64,000 bases of DNA from Yersinia proxima (GCF_902170785.1 NZ_CABHYG010000011.1:124001-188000), one strand, 5' to 3'; counted from the stretch's first letter, positions 40,291 to 52,292 are shown. Notes: generated by a model from the sequence alone, not told the origin. A program made the numbers and translations.

Positions 40291-40647
40291 TCAATAATCC
40301 GCATTGAAAGCGTTTGGTAGCCATTCTAACTCACTACCAGTGATAGCAAAAACATCAAAACGGCACGGTGTAGTGGCAAAACAGGCGTTTCGCTGCGCCA
40401 ACCAAATGGTGGCGGCCCGAAGTAGCCGTTGTTGTTTGCTGTAAGTGACACTGGCGGCAGCGCCACCGAATAGGGCATTGCGGCGAAAGCGTACTTCAAC
40501 AAATACCCAGGTAGCGCCATCGCGCATGATAAGGTCAATCTCACCACTTTGATAGGTGACATTTGCCGCCTTAAACACTAAACCTGCCCGCTCAAGATAG
40601 TGGCGGGCTTGGTTTTCGTAGTGTGTGCCAGTATCCCTTTGGCTCAT
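40291..40647 (-). CDS. yraN: UPF0102 endonuclease-like protein YraN
   Basis: A 118-residue UPF0102 protein, slightly shorter than E. coli YraN (131). It resembles PD-(D/E)XK nucleases, with E36 and D38 in [11 protein letters not shown] and the EVR triad variant at 51-53 (FVEVRFRR). Biochemical function is not established. A truncated ERIC separates it from lpoA. Confidence 0.92.
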   Translation of the reverse strand: MSQRDTGTHYENQARHYLERAGLVFKAANVTYQSGEIDLIMRDGATWVFVEVRFRRNALFGGAAASVTYSKQQRLLRAATIWLAQRNACFATTPCRFDVFAITGSELEWLPNAFNADY

Positions 40648-40650
40648 ATT

Positions 40651-40707
40651 CCCTTCGTCCTTGAAGTTGCAGGGTTGTTAGCTACGTTCACTCACCCGAA
40701 TCACTTT
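40651..40707 (-). repeat. truncated ERIC overlapping the lpoA stop codon
   Basis: Only the left half of an ERIC is present: CGTCCTTGAAGTTGCAGGGT, GTTAGCTACGTTCACTCACC and CGAATCACTT. It stops inside the core and overlaps the lpoA stop codon at 40706-40708. This suggests that a deletion or partial insertion fused ERIC sequence to the end of lpoA. Confidence 0.75.
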
Positions 40708-42679
40708 ACGCCGCCGGTACTACCATGCCTTGACGGTATTGCAACCAAGGCAATTTACGGGTGATAACACAATCGGCTGATGCGGTTAAATCACCGGTAG
40801 TTCCGCTCACCTGGAAACCAGGAATTTGGCGCATTTCAGCAAAATGATTCGATAATGTCCACGCATCAATACCCATGGCATACAAACGCACCAGTGAATA
40901 GTCGTTGGCAAATTTGGCCGCCGCTTGCTGCATCAGCGCAGGATTAGCCCCTGCCATCAATGGGATATCACTAAACTGAATACCTTCCATTTCCAGCCGG
41001 TAATCCGGGCCAGCACCTGCCTGATAGCTACGGGAGCTGGCAAACAGTGCTGGTTTGCTACGTGTGCTGGTCGCCATATCAATCATCGGCTTAATCAGTG
41101 TCAACTCGGCAGGGGTGGCAATGATATACACCGCATCAATATTACCGCCGGCAGATGTTGAGACCACTGGTGCATCGACCGGCGGTGCAGGAATAGTCAG
41201 GCCAGCGATGGTGACTGATGCAGGTGCGGCAGCAGGTGCGCTTGAAACACTTACCGGTTGGCCAGTCAGACGGATGCCTGCACCACTGTTGATGGCTTGT
41301 TTCAACTCAGCAGTAGAGCCGAAGTTTTGTTGCAATACCGTCTGCCCACCTTGTTTCTGCCACTCTTCTGCGAAGGCTTTAGCAACGCGATCGCCAAAGG
41401 CACCACGCGGGGTTAGCAACAATGGCATTCTCTTTTCCTGGCTCCACAAATGATGCGCGGCATCGCGAGCTTCATCTTCAGGAGACAGGGCGAAGTAACA
41501 GATATTCGGGCTGTTAGTGCTAACTTCCGGCTGATTCAGCGCCAGAATATTCAGGGTACTGGGTGTTGCACTCAGTTGTTCCACTTCAGGTTTCAGCAGT
41601 GGGCCGACAACCAATGTGGCACCATCTTGCTGGGCTTGTGCCAACAAAGCAGCCACTGGTTGAGTGGTGGTATCGTAGACTTTTACCTGTGCATTACTGG
41701 TGGCAACAGGGGTTGCCACTGGCGCTGGCGTGGCAATATCAGTCACCGGTGTTGCAGTAGCATCAGTTGGTGTCGTGGCCGTTGCATCTGGTGTCACCGG
41801 AGCCGGGGCATTCACCGGCAAGCCATTTTGCGCCGCAGTAAAACCTTGTTGGATGGCATCAGCAAAGACTTGTGCCGGGCCACTTAATGGCAGCAATAAG
41901 GCAATTTTCGCCGTAGATGCCTGGCTGAAGTTACTGATCTGCGTTAATGCCGTTGGCAAGTTTTTCGCCGCCGGATTTTGTGGATAACGGTTTTGCCAAT
42001 CTTTAATACCGGCTTTCAGCAGATCAGGGTCTTGCTTGTTATCCTGATATACATGCAGCAAATCCAGCCAGCCTTGCAGCACGTTTTCGTCTGCATTAAT
42101 GACAATATTATTCAATTCTTGTGGTGTTAGCTGCGCCAGCGCTTGCCAGGTGCCATCAATATTATCTTGATGTGCTTTGTCTTTTAGCAGGGGTTCTTGA
42201 GCAATAAAGGCACGTATCAGCGGCAATGTTGCTTTGCCCTGATTGGCGGCAATTTGTGCCTGATAGAAGCGAACCTGTTGGTTAGCTGAGAGCTGTGTTG
42301 CATCCAACTTGCCCAGAATATCGGCAGCCGCAGGATTATTTTTCTGGGCTACCAGTAGCTCGGCTGTCAGTAATTGCTGCTCCTGACGTTGCGTGTCACT
42401 CAGATTGGCGGGCAGAGTGCCGAGCTGTTCTGCTGCTTGAGGGAGTTTCCCTTCACGTAGCAGGGCACGAATGGCGAGTAATTGCCAGTCAGCCTTGTTA
42501 TCATCACTGCTCTGTTGCAACTGTTGCAGATAATAGTCAGAGTTAGCGCTTGCTTCGTCCTGTATATTTGTGGGCGGCGGCGTCTGTGGCGCTCTGCCTG
42601 AACAAGCTGCCAGTATCAACGCAGCCAGAACAACAGGGACAAGCCCTGCTTTGGAACGAACGAATGTTGAGGAAAGCAT
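40706..42679 (-). CDS. lpoA: penicillin-binding protein activator LpoA
   Basis: A 657-residue outer-membrane lipoprotein that stimulates PBP1A. The lipobox AAC has lipidated C26. A TPR-like N-terminal domain (about 40-260) is followed by a periplasmic-binding-protein-like domain. A low-complexity Ala/Pro/Thr linker (about 285-330, [16 protein letters not shown]) sits within the second domain and is a variable region in the family. The ATG at 42679 places the lipobox correctly. It is divergent from rsmI. Confidence 0.96.
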   Translation of the reverse strand: MLSSTFVRSKAGLVPVVLAALILAACSGRAPQTPPPTNIQDEASANSDYYLQQLQQSSDDNKADWQLLAIRALLREGKLPQAAEQLGTLPANLSDTQRQEQQLLTAELLVAQKNNPAAADILGKLDATQLSANQQVRFYQAQIAANQGKATLPLIRAFIAQEPLLKDKAHQDNIDGTWQALAQLTPQELNNIVINADENVLQGWLDLLHVYQDNKQDPDLLKAGIKDWQNRYPQNPAAKNLPTALTQISNFSQASTAKIALLLPLSGPAQVFADAIQQGFTAAQNGLPVNAPAPVTPDATATTPTDATATPVTDIATPAPVATPVATSNAQVKVYDTTTQPVAALLAQAQQDGATLVVGPLLKPEVEQLSATPSTLNILALNQPEVSTNSPNICYFALSPEDEARDAAHHLWSQEKRMPLLLTPRGAFGDRVAKAFAEEWQKQGGQTVLQQNFGSTAELKQAINSGAGIRLTGQPVSVSSAPAAAPASVTIAGLTIPAPPVDAPVVSTSAGGNIDAVYIIATPAELTLIKPMIDMATSTRSKPALFASSRSYQAGAGPDYRLEMEGIQFSDIPLMAGANPALMQQAAAKFANDYSLVRLYAMGIDAWTLSNHFAEMRQIPGFQVSGTTGDLTASADCVITRKLPWLQYRQGMVVPAA

Positions 42680-42741
42680 ACTGTATCCAGTGATGTTTTT
42701 TTCAAGATGCTCAATATTAAATCGGTAATTCGGATGAAACA

Positions 42742-43641
42742 ATGAATCAACACGATCGAGCAGTGATTTCTGCATCTACGCTTTATGTGGTACCTACCCC
42801 CATCGGTAATTTAGGGGATATTACCCACCGGGCGTTAGAGGTACTGAAAGGCGTTGATTTGATTGCGGCAGAAGATACACGTCATACAGGGTTGCTGTTA
42901 CAGCATTTCGCGATCAACGCCCGCCTGTTTGCACTTCATGACCATAACGAACAACAAAAAGCCGATCATTTACTGGCGAAACTGCAAGAAGGCCAGAGTA
43001 TTGCGCTGGTTTCAGATGCAGGTACACCACTTATTAACGATCCGGGCTACCATTTGGTGCGCCGTTGCCGTGAAGCTGGCATTCGCGTTGTGCCATTACC
43101 GGGCGCTTGCGCGGCGATTACTGCACTCTCCGCCGCGGGTCTTGCCTCAGATCGTTTTTGCTACGAAGGCTTCCTACCAGCGAAAACCAAAGGACGTAAG
43201 GATACTCTGCAAGCGCTGATTGAGGAACCTCGAACACTGATCTTCTACGAATCAACCCATCGCTTGTTGGAAAGTTTACAGGACATGGTAACCGTACTTG
43301 GCCCACAACGCTATGTGGTACTTGCCAGAGAACTGACCAAAACCTGGGAGTCTATCCACGGCGCGCCGGTTGGCGAGTTACTGGCTTGGGTTCAGGAAGA
43401 AGAAACCCGCCGTCGTGGCGAAATGGTGCTGATAGTCGAAGGCCATAAAGTGCAGGTTGATGATGCACTGCCTGCCGCTGCCTTACGCACTTTGGCACTG
43501 TTGCAAAAAGAGCTGCCACTGAAGAAAGCCGCCGCGCTGGCTGCTGAAATCCACGGCGTGAAAAAGAATGCGCTTTATAAGTATGCACTTGAACAGCTAG
43601 ATGGCGATCAAGTGCAACAGGAAGATGACATCCAGCGCTAA
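42742..43641 (+). CDS. rsmI: 16S rRNA (cytidine-1402-2'-O)-methyltransferase
   Basis: A 299-residue SAM-dependent methyltransferase for C1402 in the ribosome P site. The SAM loop PTPIGNLGD is at 18-26, followed by [23 protein letters not shown] and [11 protein letters not shown]. The C-terminal helix-turn region [20 protein letters not shown] is intact. Its last codons contain the -35 element of rnpB. Confidence 0.97.
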   Translation: MNQHDRAVISASTLYVVPTPIGNLGDITHRALEVLKGVDLIAAEDTRHTGLLLQHFAINARLFALHDHNEQQKADHLLAKLQEGQSIALVSDAGTPLINDPGYHLVRRCREAGIRVVPLPGACAAITALSAAGLASDRFCYEGFLPAKTKGRKDTLQALIEEPRTLIFYESTHRLLESLQDMVTVLGPQRYVVLARELTKTWESIHGAPVGELLAWVQEEETRRRGEMVLIVEGHKVQVDDALPAAALRTLALLQKELPLKKAAALAAEIHGVKKNALYKYALEQLDGDQVQQEDDIQR

Positions 43642-43653
43642 TGTGACTATAAT
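43625..43653 (+). promoter_or_regulatory. rnpB promoter
   Basis: ATGACA (43625-43630), 17 bp, then TATAAT (43648-43653), placing the start at 43661, the 5' end of mature RNase P RNA. The -35 lies inside the rsmI coding sequence and the -10 follows its stop codon. Confidence 0.8.
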
Positions 43654-43660
43654 CCGCCGC

Positions 43661-44039
<379 letters not shown>

Positions 44040-44046
44040 ATTCCGC

Positions 44047-44075
44047 AAAACCCCGCTTCGGCGGGGTTTTTGTTT
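44047..44075 (+). terminator. rnpB terminator
   Basis: AAAACCCCGC-TTCG-GCGGGGTTTT (44047-44070), a 10-bp stem with a UUCG loop, followed by more T residues. Confidence 0.95.
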
Positions 44076-44091
44076 ATGTATATATGGTTGA

Positions 44092-44190
44092 GAGGAATGA
44101 CTGTCCACGACGCTTTTCATCAAAAGAAAGCGGCTTACCGGTCAACTCCACTCATTCCACAAAACCCCGTTTCGGCTGTTTTTTTGTTTT
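44092..44190 (+). repeat. partial duplication of the rnpB 3' end and terminator
   Basis: GAGGAATGACTGTCCACGAC of rnpB (43991) recurs at 44092, offset 101 bp. After a divergent 18-bp stretch, CGGCTTACCGGTCAACTCCA and CTCATTCC recur, followed by a degraded terminator (AAAACCCCGTTTCGGCTG and seven T residues). Downstream repeats of this kind are known behind E. coli rnpB. Confidence 0.9.
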
Positions 44191-44223
44191 GTACGATATG
44201 GGCAACCGTTTTTTGGTTTGGAT

Positions 44224-45129
<906 letters not shown>

Positions 45130-45275
45130 CTATTAGCCCTTAGACTTTCGAGTGTAGCTCAATTTATGAATTATATTCATATACTCATGCGCATTTACCC
45201 CTCTAATACTCCATTCAGGCATTTGCTACCTTTTCTGCAACCGATATTCATTTGGCGAATGCCTTGTGATGGTAA

Positions 45276-46295
<1,020 letters not shown>

Positions 46296-46414
46296 TCTGT
46301 CACCTGAACTCCCTCAGGAATCACGGTGAAATGGCTCGTAGCGTCTACAGTTATACAGTTTACCAAGGTTTATCGAGCTGCAAATCACAGTGTTTATGAT
46401 ACCGGAGATACACC

Positions 46415-47470
46415 ATGACAATGAAAGTACTCGGTTATGCTGCCACGTCAGCAAAAGTGCCTCTGGCACCCTTTGAGTTTACCCGTCGCGCGCCTCGACC
46501 AGATGATGTGGTGATGGAGGTGCTCTACTGCGGCGTTTGCCATTCTGACCTACATCAGGCGCGTAATGACTGGGGATTTAGTACCTATCCTATTGTTCCC
46601 GGTCATGAAGTCGTTGGGCGTATCACGGCAGTGGGTAAGGATGTCACGAAGTTCAAAGTCGGCGATTTTGCTGGCATTGGCTGTATGGTGGATTCCTGTC
46701 GACACTGCCAACCCTGTCAACAGGGATTAGAGCAGTATTGCGAAGAAGGGAATGTGCAGACCTACAATGGTATTGACCGCCATGACCATACCCCAACCTA
46801 TGGTGGCTATTCACAAGCTATTGTGGCATCACAAGATTTCGTGTTGAAAATGCCGGCTGGCCTGGATCTGAAAGCGGCAGCGCCACTGTTGTGTGCTGGT
46901 ATCACCACGTGGTCACCATTACGCCACTGGAAGGTGGGTAAAGGCAGTAAAGTGGCCGTAGTGGGGCTGGGGGGGTTGGGTCATATGGCCTTGAAACTGG
47001 CTAATGCGCTCGGTGCTGAAGTGACTCTCTTTACCCGCTCACCTAACAAAGAGGCGGATGCTCGTCGTTTGGGCGCTCATCATATTGTTTTATCTACCGA
47101 TGATGCACAAATGGCGGCAGCCAAAGGGCAGTTTGATTTGATTATTGATACTGTGCCTTATGTGCATGATATCAACCCTTATATGCCGACGCTGAATATT
47201 AATGGCACATTGGTATTCGTCGGTTTCCTGGGGGATATCAGCCCAATGGTGAGCACTTTACCGATGATTTTGGGGCGGCGCTCGGTGGCGGGTTCATGCA
47301 TCGGCGGTATTGCGGAGACACAGGAAATGTTGGATTTCTGCGCGCAGCACGGCATTGCTTCAGATATCGAAATGATTAATATTCAGGACATTAATCATGC
47401 CTACGAACGTATGCTAAAAAGTGATGTGAAATACCGCTTTGTGATTGATATGGCGTCATTGAAAGCGTAA
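46415..47470 (+). CDS. zinc-dependent NAD(P) alcohol dehydrogenase (CAD/YahK type)
   Basis: A 351-residue medium-chain dehydrogenase. The catalytic zinc ligands are C42 (YCGVCHSD) and H64-E65 (PGHEVVG). The structural zinc lobe has CRHCQPCQQGLEQYC, and the dinucleotide fold has GLGGLGHMA. It resembles E. coli YahK, an aldehyde reductase of broad specificity. With the preceding aldo/keto reductase it may detoxify carbonyl compounds. GGAGATACACC precedes the ATG. Confidence 0.92.
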   Translation: MTMKVLGYAATSAKVPLAPFEFTRRAPRPDDVVMEVLYCGVCHSDLHQARNDWGFSTYPIVPGHEVVGRITAVGKDVTKFKVGDFAGIGCMVDSCRHCQPCQQGLEQYCEEGNVQTYNGIDRHDHTPTYGGYSQAIVASQDFVLKMPAGLDLKAAAPLLCAGITTWSPLRHWKVGKGSKVAVVGLGGLGHMALKLANALGAEVTLFTRSPNKEADARRLGAHHIVLSTDDAQMAAAKGQFDLIIDTVPYVHDINPYMPTLNINGTLVFVGFLGDISPMVSTLPMILGRRSVAGSCIGGIAETQEMLDFCAQHGIASDIEMINIQDINHAYERMLKSDVKYRFVIDMASLKA

Positions 47471-47517
47471 GTAGCCCATTACTGATAGGCATAAATTCCA
47501 CTGCGGTATTTAGAATT

Positions 47518-47537
47518 GACCGGGCGAATACCCGGTC
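47518..47537. terminator. hairpin between convergent alcohol dehydrogenase and yhaK
   Basis: GACCGGG-CGAATA-CCCGGTC, a 7-bp stem reaching into the yhaK stop codon. There is no strong T-run on either strand, so termination is uncertain. Confidence 0.4.
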
Positions 47538-48240
47538 ATTCTGGTAAATCAATCAGCAATGCCCGCAGGGGGGTTTGCGCTTTAATCACTAAATGCTGTT
47601 CCTCTTGCACAAAAGCGCCATCACCACAGGTCAAACGCTGAGCTTCGCTCACTTGCGGGCCTGTCACTTCCACGGTTCCGTGAATAGATTGCAGATAAGC
47701 CCTCGGGCCGTGCAAATCAATCGTATATTGCTCATCCGCAGCCAAATCCAGATGATGAATCCATACTTGCTGGCGCAGCTTCAGGCTGCCTTTTTCACCG
47801 TCAGGGGAAGCCAATAACCTTAATGGTTGGGTACACAGTGAAAGCTGCTGAGCCGATTGACTTTCTTGCTCGGGGCAAGCATTGAGCCATAACTGAATTC
47901 GCGTTAATGGTTTGTCTGAACTAAGGTTATGCTCGCTATAGCTCACACCCAGCTGGGTAGAAAATAGCAGGACATCGCCAGTTTTACCGCGTACATGGTT
48001 ACCTAAGCTATCCCGATATTCTGCCTCACCTTGTAGGATGATATTCAGAATATCAACCCGTGGGTAAGTTCGCGGTTGGAATGACGCGCCTGGCGCGAGA
48101 ACTTCCTGATTCAGCACGCGCAGTGAAGCATAGCCTAATAATTTTGGATCAAAATAGTGGCCGAATGAAAAGGTATAGCGCGCCTGGAGCCAACCAAAGT
48201 CAGCTTGCCCGCACTGTTTTGCTGTTCTGCATGTAATCAT
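47536..48240 (-). CDS. yhaK: pirin-family bicupin YhaK
   Basis: A 234-residue pirin-like protein, closely similar to E. coli YhaK (MITCRTAKQCGQADFGWLQA then RYTFSFGHYFDPKLLG). Cupin metal ligands expected in the first barrel are in FGHYFDP and RVDILNIILQGEAEYRDS. A role as a redox or metal-responsive cytosolic protein has been suggested, but the reaction is unknown. It is divergent from yhaJ, a LysR regulator. Confidence 0.93.
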   Translation of the reverse strand: MITCRTAKQCGQADFGWLQARYTFSFGHYFDPKLLGYASLRVLNQEVLAPGASFQPRTYPRVDILNIILQGEAEYRDSLGNHVRGKTGDVLLFSTQLGVSYSEHNLSSDKPLTRIQLWLNACPEQESQSAQQLSLCTQPLRLLASPDGEKGSLKLRQQVWIHHLDLAADEQYTIDLHGPRAYLQSIHGTVEVTGPQVSEAQRLTCGDGAFVQEEQHLVIKAQTPLRALLIDLPE

Positions 48241-48355
48241 GACAATGATCGCTCTTTCCTGATATTAATCGATAAACAAATGGTAAGCGTCTGGACGTCA
48301 GATTGTTAGCCAGTTAATCTGGTCACTATATTCAAATTTCCTGATTGAGAAAACG

Positions 48356-49252
48356 ATGGGCAAAGATCGGGCGCTAACGTTAGAAGCGTTGAGAGTGATG
48401 GATGCCATTGACCGCCGTGGCAGTTTTGCTGCGGCTGCCGATGAATTGGGGCGTGTACCTTCGGCGTTGAGCTACACCATGCAAAAACTCGAAGAAGAGT
48501 TGGATGTGGTGCTGTTTGACCGTTCCGGGCATCGCACCAAGTTTACCAATGTGGGTCGTATGCTGTTGGATCGTGGGCGGGTGCTGCTGGAAGCTGCCGA
48601 TAAGCTGACCACGGATGCTGAGGCATTGGCGCGTGGTTGGGAAACCCATATCACTATCGTCAGTGAAGCCTTGTCTCCGGCATGGAAACTGTTCCCGCTG
48701 GTTGACCGACTGGCGCTGAAAGCGAATACACAAGTCTCTATTTTTACTGAAGTATTGGCGGGTGCCTGGGAGCGGTTGGAGCAGGGGCGAGCGGATATTG
48801 TGATTGCGCCAGATATGCATTTTCGCGCATCTTCGGAAATTAACAGCCGCAAACTGTACAAAGTCACCAGCGTCTATGTGGCCAGCCCTGACCATCCAAT
48901 CCATCTGGAGCCAGAGCCGCTGTCAGAGTTAACACGGGTGAAATACCGTGGTGTTGCTGTAGCCGATACAGCTCGTGAACGGCCGGTTTTGACCGTGCAA
49001 TTGCTGGATAAACAGCAGCGGCTAACGGTGAGTACCATCGAAGATAAACGGCGGGCATTGTTGGCCGGTTTGGGGGTGGCGACCATGCCGTATGAAATGG
49101 TTGAGAAAGATATTGAAGCGGGGCGCTTACGGGTTGTCGGGCCAGAATACAGCCGCGAGGCCGATATCATTATGGCTTGGCGGCGTGACAGTATGGGTGA
49201 GGCGAAGTCGTGGTGTCTACGCGAGATCCCTAAACTTTTTATGAATAAATAA
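48356..49252 (+). CDS. yhaJ: LysR-family regulator YhaJ
   Basis: A 298-residue LysR regulator with the N-terminal HTH in DRRGSFAAAADELGRVPSAL and a C-terminal effector domain. It has the same neighbours as E. coli YhaJ (yhaK, yqjG, yqjF). YhaJ in E. coli activates yqjF and responds to nitroaromatic degradation products. It is convergent with yqjG. In these LysR proteins RVPSALSYTMQKLEE is the recognition helix region. Confidence 0.92.
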   Translation: MGKDRALTLEALRVMDAIDRRGSFAAAADELGRVPSALSYTMQKLEEELDVVLFDRSGHRTKFTNVGRMLLDRGRVLLEAADKLTTDAEALARGWETHITIVSEALSPAWKLFPLVDRLALKANTQVSIFTEVLAGAWERLEQGRADIVIAPDMHFRASSEINSRKLYKVTSVYVASPDHPIHLEPEPLSELTRVKYRGVAVADTARERPVLTVQLLDKQQRLTVSTIEDKRRALLAGLGVATMPYEMVEKDIEAGRLRVVGPEYSREADIIMAWRRDSMGEAKSWCLREIPKLFMNK

Positions 49253-49297
49253 ACGGCTACTGCGCCTCGATTGGGAGGTGAACGGCTAACCGGTTAA

Positions 49298-50284
49298 CTA
49301 AGCGAAACGGGTATCTCGGTCATGTGGCTCCAGCAGATCTTGCTGTGGGCCGATGGAGATAATCCCATAAGGATTAATCGTGCCGTGGCTGCGGTAATAG
49401 TGATTGCGGATATGAGCAAAATCTACTGTTTCGGCAATGCCCGGCATCTGATAAATATCACGCAGGAAACCATACAAATTTAAATAATCGCTGATCCGGT
49501 GCTTATCACATTTAAAATGCGTGACATACACGGGATCAAAACGTACCAATGTGGTCCATAAACGCAAATCTGCTTCGGTAAGTTGGTCACCGGTCAGATA
49601 ACGCTGTTTCCCCAGAATCTGTTCCAGCTTCGCCAGAGCATCAAACAGGGTATTGACAGCTTCGTCATAGGCTTCTTGCGTGGTAGCAAAGCCCGCTTTA
49701 TACACGCCATTGTTGACCTGATCGTAAACCCAACCATTAATGTCATCAATATCGCGGCGTAATGCAGGTGGATAATAATCCCCGGCTCTGGCACCTACGC
49801 CATCAAAAGCACTATTGAACATACGAATAATATCGGCTGACTCATTGCTAACAACAGTTTGCTGGTGTTTGTCCCATAACACAGGGACGGTGACGCGCCC
49901 GCTATAGTGGGGGTCAGCCCGCAAATAGAGTTGATAAAGATAATCGAGGTGATACAGCGAGTCGCCGGTGGCGGCGGGGAAATCATCACCGAATGTCCAG
50001 CCATGTTCTTTCATTAGCGGATGTACGACGGAAACCGAAATCAGTGACTCCAGGCCTTTCAGAGTGCGTAACAGCAAAGTGCGATGCGCCCACGGGCAGG
50101 CGAGAGAAACATACAAATGGTAGCGGTCTGCTTCGGCTTTAAAACCGGCCTTGCCCTGCGGCCCAGCCTGGCCATCAGCCGTGACCCAATTGCGGAACTG
50201 TGAGGTACTGCGCTTGAAGTGACCACCGGTAGATTTGGTGTCATACCAGATGTCTTTCCAGATACCGTCTACAAGTTGCCCCAT
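49298..50284 (-). CDS. yqjG: glutathionyl-hydroquinone reductase YqjG
   Basis: A 328-residue xi-class glutathione transferase that reduces glutathionyl-hydroquinones. The catalytic C63 is in SLACPWAHR, followed by the family SVSVVHPLM and the C-terminal helical domain with GDQLTEADLRLWTTLVRFD. It lies downstream of yqjF, separated by a terminator at 50300. The length matches E. coli YqjG. Confidence 0.96.
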   Translation of the reverse strand: MGQLVDGIWKDIWYDTKSTGGHFKRSTSQFRNWVTADGQAGPQGKAGFKAEADRYHLYVSLACPWAHRTLLLRTLKGLESLISVSVVHPLMKEHGWTFGDDFPAATGDSLYHLDYLYQLYLRADPHYSGRVTVPVLWDKHQQTVVSNESADIIRMFNSAFDGVGARAGDYYPPALRRDIDDINGWVYDQVNNGVYKAGFATTQEAYDEAVNTLFDALAKLEQILGKQRYLTGDQLTEADLRLWTTLVRFDPVYVTHFKCDKHRISDYLNLYGFLRDIYQMPGIAETVDFAHIRNHYYRSHGTINPYGIISIGPQQDLLEPHDRDTRFA

Positions 50285-50299
50285 TTTATGTCCCTCTCT

Positions 50300-50329
50300 A
50301 AAAAATGCGCCCTATCTAATGATAGGGCG
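50300..50329 (-). terminator. yqjF terminator
   Basis: On the minus strand CGCCCTATC-ATTA-GATAGGGCG (50329-50308), followed by a T-run (CATTTTTT). It separates yqjF from yqjG. Confidence 0.85.
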
Positions 50330-50363
50330 TAATTGCTTAAGTGTGCTTTGGATAAAAGCAGTG

Positions 50364-50759
50364 TTACCACTTCTTACCCAGCAGGCGGTCGATACTGAAA
50401 CCACCAGGGCCAGCAACTGCTAAGACAATATAACCGCCAGCGATGGTCAGGTTTTTCATGAACATCAGTTGGTTAACACCTTCCGCAAAGTTAGTGTGGA
50501 AAATCAGTGCGGTCAGAATGGTGAAACCGGCAGTGAACAGCGCAGTGGTGCGGGTCAGGAAACCAAACAGAATGGCCAAACCACCACCAAATTCCAACAG
50601 GATAGTCAGTGGCAGGAAGAAACCAGGGACGCCCATGGCTTGCATATATTGTTGGGTCCCGGCATAGGCATCACCCATTTTGCCGTAACCGGCAACAATA
50701 AACAGAATTGGCATCAGAATGCGTGCTACCAACAGGCCAGTATCTTGTAATTTGTTCAT
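50364..50759 (-). CDS. yqjF: DoxX-family membrane protein YqjF
   Basis: A 131-residue inner-membrane protein of the DoxX family with four hydrophobic helices (about 8-28, 45-65, 72-92, 100-122). In E. coli its promoter is induced by dinitrotoluene products through YhaJ, but its own function is unknown. Start ATG at 50759 with a GGAGAAG ribosome site; the frame is open to 50801. An ERIC lies 59 bp upstream. Confidence 0.93.
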   Translation of the reverse strand: MNKLQDTGLLVARILMPILFIVAGYGKMGDAYAGTQQYMQAMGVPGFFLPLTILLEFGGGLAILFGFLTRTTALFTAGFTILTALIFHTNFAEGVNQLMFMKNLTIAGGYIVLAVAGPGGFSIDRLLGKKW

Positions 50760-50818
50760 CGACGACTTCTCCAAAAAGTGTTTTGTATTAATGCCTGGCA
50801 TCTGCTGGCGTTAATTTT

Positions 50819-50947
50819 TATACCCGTCATACTTCAAGCCGCATGTGTGTTGGCTGCTTTCGTTCACCCGAATCACTTACCTGAGTAAGCTCATCGGGAT
50901 TCACTCAGTTGCCGCCTTCCTGCAACTTGAATTATTTAGGGTATATA
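50819..50947 (-). repeat. ERIC element upstream of yqjF
   Basis: Starts TATACCCGTCATACTTCAAG and ends GAATTATTTAGGGTATATA, with core TCACCCGAATCACTTACCTG/TAAGCTCATCGGGATTC. It lies in the 424-bp gap between yqjK and yqjF, between yqjF and any upstream promoter. Confidence 0.93.
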
Positions 50948-51075
50948 TATGATTGTTTGCTGGTGTATTTCTGCAAACGCCCTGACTTGATGAAAGAATG
51001 TTAGTCGAGAAGTTGATAAGTTGTTAGCAAGTAAAACTGTCGTTTTTTATCAAAAAAATTGAAGTGACAGAATAT

Positions 51076-51113
51076 AAAAGCCTGCTTATGGGGAGAAATG
51101 CTGCTAGCAGGCT
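51076..51113 (-). terminator. yqjD-yqjE-yqjK terminator
   Basis: AGCCTGCT (51079-51086) pairs with AGCAGGCT (51106-51113). On the minus strand the stem is followed by TTTATATT. It lies about 70 bp after the yqjK stop. Confidence 0.75.
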
Positions 51114-51183
51114 GAATTATATGCTGGTTTTATCAAACATAAGATAATGGCTGCGGATCAGTACAGTGTAGTGGAATGGGGGA

Positions 51184-51468
51184 TCAACGTAATAAAAAAG
51201 TACTGCGAAACAATCGGATAGCACCCCATGCACTGACCGCTCTGCGCGACCAGCGGATTAACTTACTGGGATGGCGAATGCCATATAACGCCACCAGGCT
51301 TGAACCTACCATCAGATATTTTCGCATACTGACGATTTTCGCCCAGCCACGATCATAAGGTGCGGTGACTTCAATCCATTGCGCGGCGCTGTTAGCGAGA
51401 TCCAGACGTTGTTGCTGGATCTCCCGTAACAATGCGGCCTTTTCCTGTGCTAATTGACGGCGACTCAA
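51184..51468 (-). CDS. yqjK: YqjK-family protein
   Basis: A 94-residue small protein of the YqjK family, found with yqjD and yqjE in enterobacteria. A charged helical N-terminus (SRRQLAQEKAALLREIQQQR) is followed by a weakly hydrophobic stretch around MVGSSLVALYGI. Function is unknown. It overlaps yqjE by 4 bp (ATGA) and ends the operon. Confidence 0.9.
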   Translation of the reverse strand: MSRRQLAQEKAALLREIQQQRLDLANSAAQWIEVTAPYDRGWAKIVSMRKYLMVGSSLVALYGIRHPSKLIRWSRRAVSAWGAIRLFRSTFLLR

Positions 51469-51860
51469 CGCTCTTTCTCCAATAATTCGCGATCCGTTTC
51501 CAGTTGCTTGCGGGTTGACCCCAGCAGAGTGGAACGGCGCGCTTTGGTGAGTGTCCAGATAACACCGATTATCGCCAGTGCTAAGAGCACTGCCGTTGTC
51601 GACCCCAATGCCACTAAGCGATAAGCAGGATCAATCGCCCATATCACCAACACCAGCAGACTCATCAAACCGAAAGCGGTAAACAGCAGAGTGATCCCCG
51701 CCATCATCAGCAACTGAATCAGTGTTGCTTTTTCTTCTTCCAGCTCAATAGCTGCTAGTCGAACACGGGTTTCAACCATGCCAACCACGATGGTAGCAAT
51801 GCGGTGGACAGTATCGAGGACCCCTTTGCCGGGGCCCTGAGTTTGAGGAAGTTCAGCCAT
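51465..51860 (-). CDS. yqjE: inner-membrane protein YqjE
   Basis: A 131-residue phage-holin-like membrane protein (Pfam YqjE) with two transmembrane helices (about 52-77 and 83-108) and a charged cytoplasmic tail. I start at the ATG at 51860, right after the yqjD stop; the longer frame to 51929 overlaps yqjD. It is an integral membrane protein of unknown function, co-expressed with the ribosome-tethering protein YqjD. Confidence 0.9.
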   Translation of the reverse strand: MAELPQTQGPGKGVLDTVHRIATIVVGMVETRVRLAAIELEEEKATLIQLLMMAGITLLFTAFGLMSLLVLVIWAIDPAYRLVALGSTTAVLLALAIIGVIWTLTKARRSTLLGSTRKQLETDRELLEKER

Positions 51861-51862
51861 AA

Positions 51863-52168
51863 TCAGCGGCGAGACAACAGAACGCCTAACACCACGCCCA
51901 CAGCAGCACCGATGCCTACGCCAGCCCAAGGGTTGTCATGGACATAGTTGTCAGCTTTATCAGCAATTTCTTTGGTTTGGGCGGCGATCCTATCACCTGT
52001 TTCGCTCAGACGTTCACGAGTATCTTTCAACGCGCTTTCCGCTTTGGCCCGCAGCTTATCTAACTCAGCTTTCGGCTTATCGGTCGAAGATTGCAGCACT
52101 TCTTCCAAAGTATCCGCAAGTGACTTAAGTTCAGCGCGCAAATGTTCAGAGGTTTTATCTTGTGGCAT
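51863..52168 (-). CDS. yqjD: ribosome-associated inner-membrane protein YqjD
   Basis: A 101-residue DUF883/ElaB-family protein. A long amphipathic helix (about 5-75) is followed by a C-terminal membrane helix (PWAGVGIGAAVGVVLGVLLSRR). In E. coli YqjD binds stationary-phase ribosomes and anchors them to the membrane. The ATG at 52168 gives the family length. It is the first gene of yqjD-yqjE-yqjK. Confidence 0.95.
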   Translation of the reverse strand: MPQDKTSEHLRAELKSLADTLEEVLQSSTDKPKAELDKLRAKAESALKDTRERLSETGDRIAAQTKEIADKADNYVHDNPWAGVGIGAAVGVVLGVLLSRR

Positions 52169-52292
52169 GTAATAGCTCCTTAACATAACTGAGGTGAATA
52201 CCTAATCTAGTGAATTTTTCTGGAAGTTGATAGGTTAATCATCCTAATAATTCCCAAATGACTCACTGTGTTTGTATTTAAACCCGGAGTCG

